From: Candidatus Igneacidithiobacillus taiwanensis
GTDB taxonomy: Bacteria > Pseudomonadota > Gammaproteobacteria > Acidithiobacillales > Acidithiobacillaceae
Length of the DNA: 12,135 nucleotides
Direction: 5' to 3'
Assembly (NCBI GenBank): GCA_002341825.1
Contig: DDOU01000038.1
Span: forward strand, 12,940-25,074
How positions within the stretch are numbered: the stretch's first letter is position 1; the number at the start of each line of letters is the position of its first letter. A program made the translations under genes and the position numbers. Of the stretch, positions 11,231 through 12,135 are shown in pieces. The notes under the pieces are model-generated. The model ran no database searches, was not told the origin of the DNA, and saw nothing but the letters and a program-made list of their open reading frames with translations.

Positions 11231-12135
11231 ATGCACATCAGTCGCAGAGATTTTATGACCATCATGGGTGTTGCCGGCGCCAGCGGCTTTTTGGCGCCCT
11301 CTGCCCTTGCTGCCAATTGGGGCGACGGAAAAGATCCCTATGATATCCCCAAATATGGAAACGTAACCCTATTACACATTACCGATACCCACGCCCAGTT
11401 ACTACCGGTTTGGTGGCGTGAACCCGGGACCAATATTGGCACTCGCAAGCAGCACGAATGGGGTGTGACGCCACATCTTGTGGGCAATCACAAGCTCGAG
11501 TATTACGGAATCAAAGCGGGTACGGCAGAGGGCTATGCCCTTTCTTGCCTAGACTTTGACAGCCTTGCCCATAAATATGGAAAAATCGGTGGCTATGCCC
11601 ATATCGCCAGTCTGGTAAAACGCTATCGCGAAGAAGTCGGTGCGGACCGGACCCTGCTCTTCGATGGCGGCGATGCTTGGCAAGGGTCGGCCACCAGCCT
11701 CTGGACCCGTGGCGAAGATATGGTCGGCGCCCAGAATCTGCTCAAGGAAGATTATTTTGTCGGCCATTGGGAATTCACCTATGGCGCCGAGCGCGTGGAA
11801 TATCTTCTCAAGCACAAACTCCAGGCAAAGTTCCTATCGCAAAACGTTTTTACAATTCCATGGAATGAATTAGTTTTCGATCCCTACGATATCCGAGAAA
11901 TCAATGGCTACAAGATCGCAGTCATTGGGCAATCCTTTCCTTTCACGCCAATCGCCAATCCGGCCTACTTTATTCCTAAATGGTCTTTTGGCATTCATCC
12001 AGGGCATATGCAGAAGATGGTCGACGAGTGCCGCCAAAAGCACCATGCGGATGTTGTCGTTGTTCTCTCGCACAATGGTGCCGATGTCGATAAAAAGATG
12101 GCATCGCAGGTAAATGGGATAGATATCATCTTGGG
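11231..12135 (+). CDS. soxB: SoxB thiosulfohydrolase (partial, C-terminus beyond right edge)
   Basis: Periplasmic dimanganese hydrolase of the Sox thiosulfate-oxidation pathway; it releases sulfate from the S-sulfonate carried on SoxYZ. The frame is open for 301 codons to the window edge, about half the usual length. A Tat signal is visible (SRRDFM at 4-9, hydrophobic core, cleavage near ALA at 25-27). The metallophosphatase fold shows HITDTHAQLLPVWWREP (49-65), FDGGDAWQGS (144-153), VGHWEFTYG (177-185) and SHNGADVD (280-287). The GHWEFTYG form, in place of the GNHEFD of 5'-nucleotidases, is characteristic of SoxB. GAGGAG at 11217-11222 precedes the ATG by 8 nt. It forms a likely operon with the DUF302 gene and lies close to a HiPIP. 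Other sox genes would be expected to the right of the window. Confidence 0.95.
   Translation, partial: MHISRRDFMTIMGVAGASGFLAPSALAANWGDGKDPYDIPKYGNVTLLHITDTHAQLLPVWWREPGTNIGTRKQHEWGVTPHLVGNHKLEYYGIKAGTAEGYALSCLDFDSLAHKYGKIGGYAHIASLVKRYREEVGADRTLLFDGGDAWQGSATSLWTRGEDMVGAQNLLKEDYFVGHWEFTYGAERVEYLLKHKLQAKFLSQNVFTIPWNELVFDPYDIREINGYKIAVIGQSFPFTPIANPAYFIPKWSFGIHPGHMQKMVDECRQKHHADVVVVLSHNGADVDKKMASQVNGIDIIL

Overview
The window reads as chromosomal DNA of an acidophilic, sulfur-oxidising chemolithoautotrophic proteobacterium, most likely a Sox-bearing member of Acidithiobacillus or a close relative. This is an inference from gene content: the start of soxB (periplasmic thiosulfohydrolase), a Tat-exported high-potential iron-sulfur protein (HiPIP), a P3A-type plasma-membrane H+-ATPase and a ClC chloride protein. 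No rRNA or other marker is present to confirm the taxonomy. I see no CRISPR array, transposase or attachment site.

Layout from left to right. (1) 1-1229, minus: N-terminal half of a cytoplasmic GH15 glucoamylase, cut by the left edge. (2) 1230-1550: 321-bp divergent intergenic region with the sulP leader, which has an extended -10 promoter, two perfect inverted repeats (the second followed by five T, so terminator-like) and a Cys-containing mini-ORF. (3) 1551-3071, plus: SulP anion permease with a STAS domain. It converges, with a 17-bp gap, on a LysR-type regulator (3089-3970, minus). (4) 3971-4135: divergent lysR/yajR promoter region carrying a near-perfect 24-bp palindrome that overlaps the -35 of a good yajR promoter. 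(5) 4136-9926, plus: a tight run of three membrane-transport genes, namely a YajR-like MFS transporter, a ClC protein (TTG start 3 bp after the yajR stop) and a P3A H+-ATPase. (6) 9937-10011, minus: tRNA-Val(CAC), tail to tail with the ATPase and driven by its own consensus-like promoter. (7) 10145-12135, plus: HiPIP, a secreted DUF302 protein and the first 301 codons of soxB, cut by the right edge.

How the parts may work together. Region 7 looks like a periplasmic thiosulfate-oxidation module: SoxB hydrolyses SoxYZ-bound sulfane/sulfonate intermediates, and the HiPIP is a plausible soluble electron carrier. Region 5 looks like an ion-homeostasis cluster for life in acid: an ATP-driven proton pump beside a chloride-conducting protein that can compensate charge. 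SulP may move sulfate (the end product of sulfur oxidation) or bicarbonate (needed for CO2 fixation); the sequence alone does not decide between them. The glucoamylase points to turnover of an internal glycogen reserve.

The most interesting unexplained signals are regulatory: the terminator-like sulP leader, the lysR/yajR palindrome, and a 7-nt anti-Shine-Dalgarno element just after the clc stop codon that could mask the ATPase ribosome-binding site until clc is translated.
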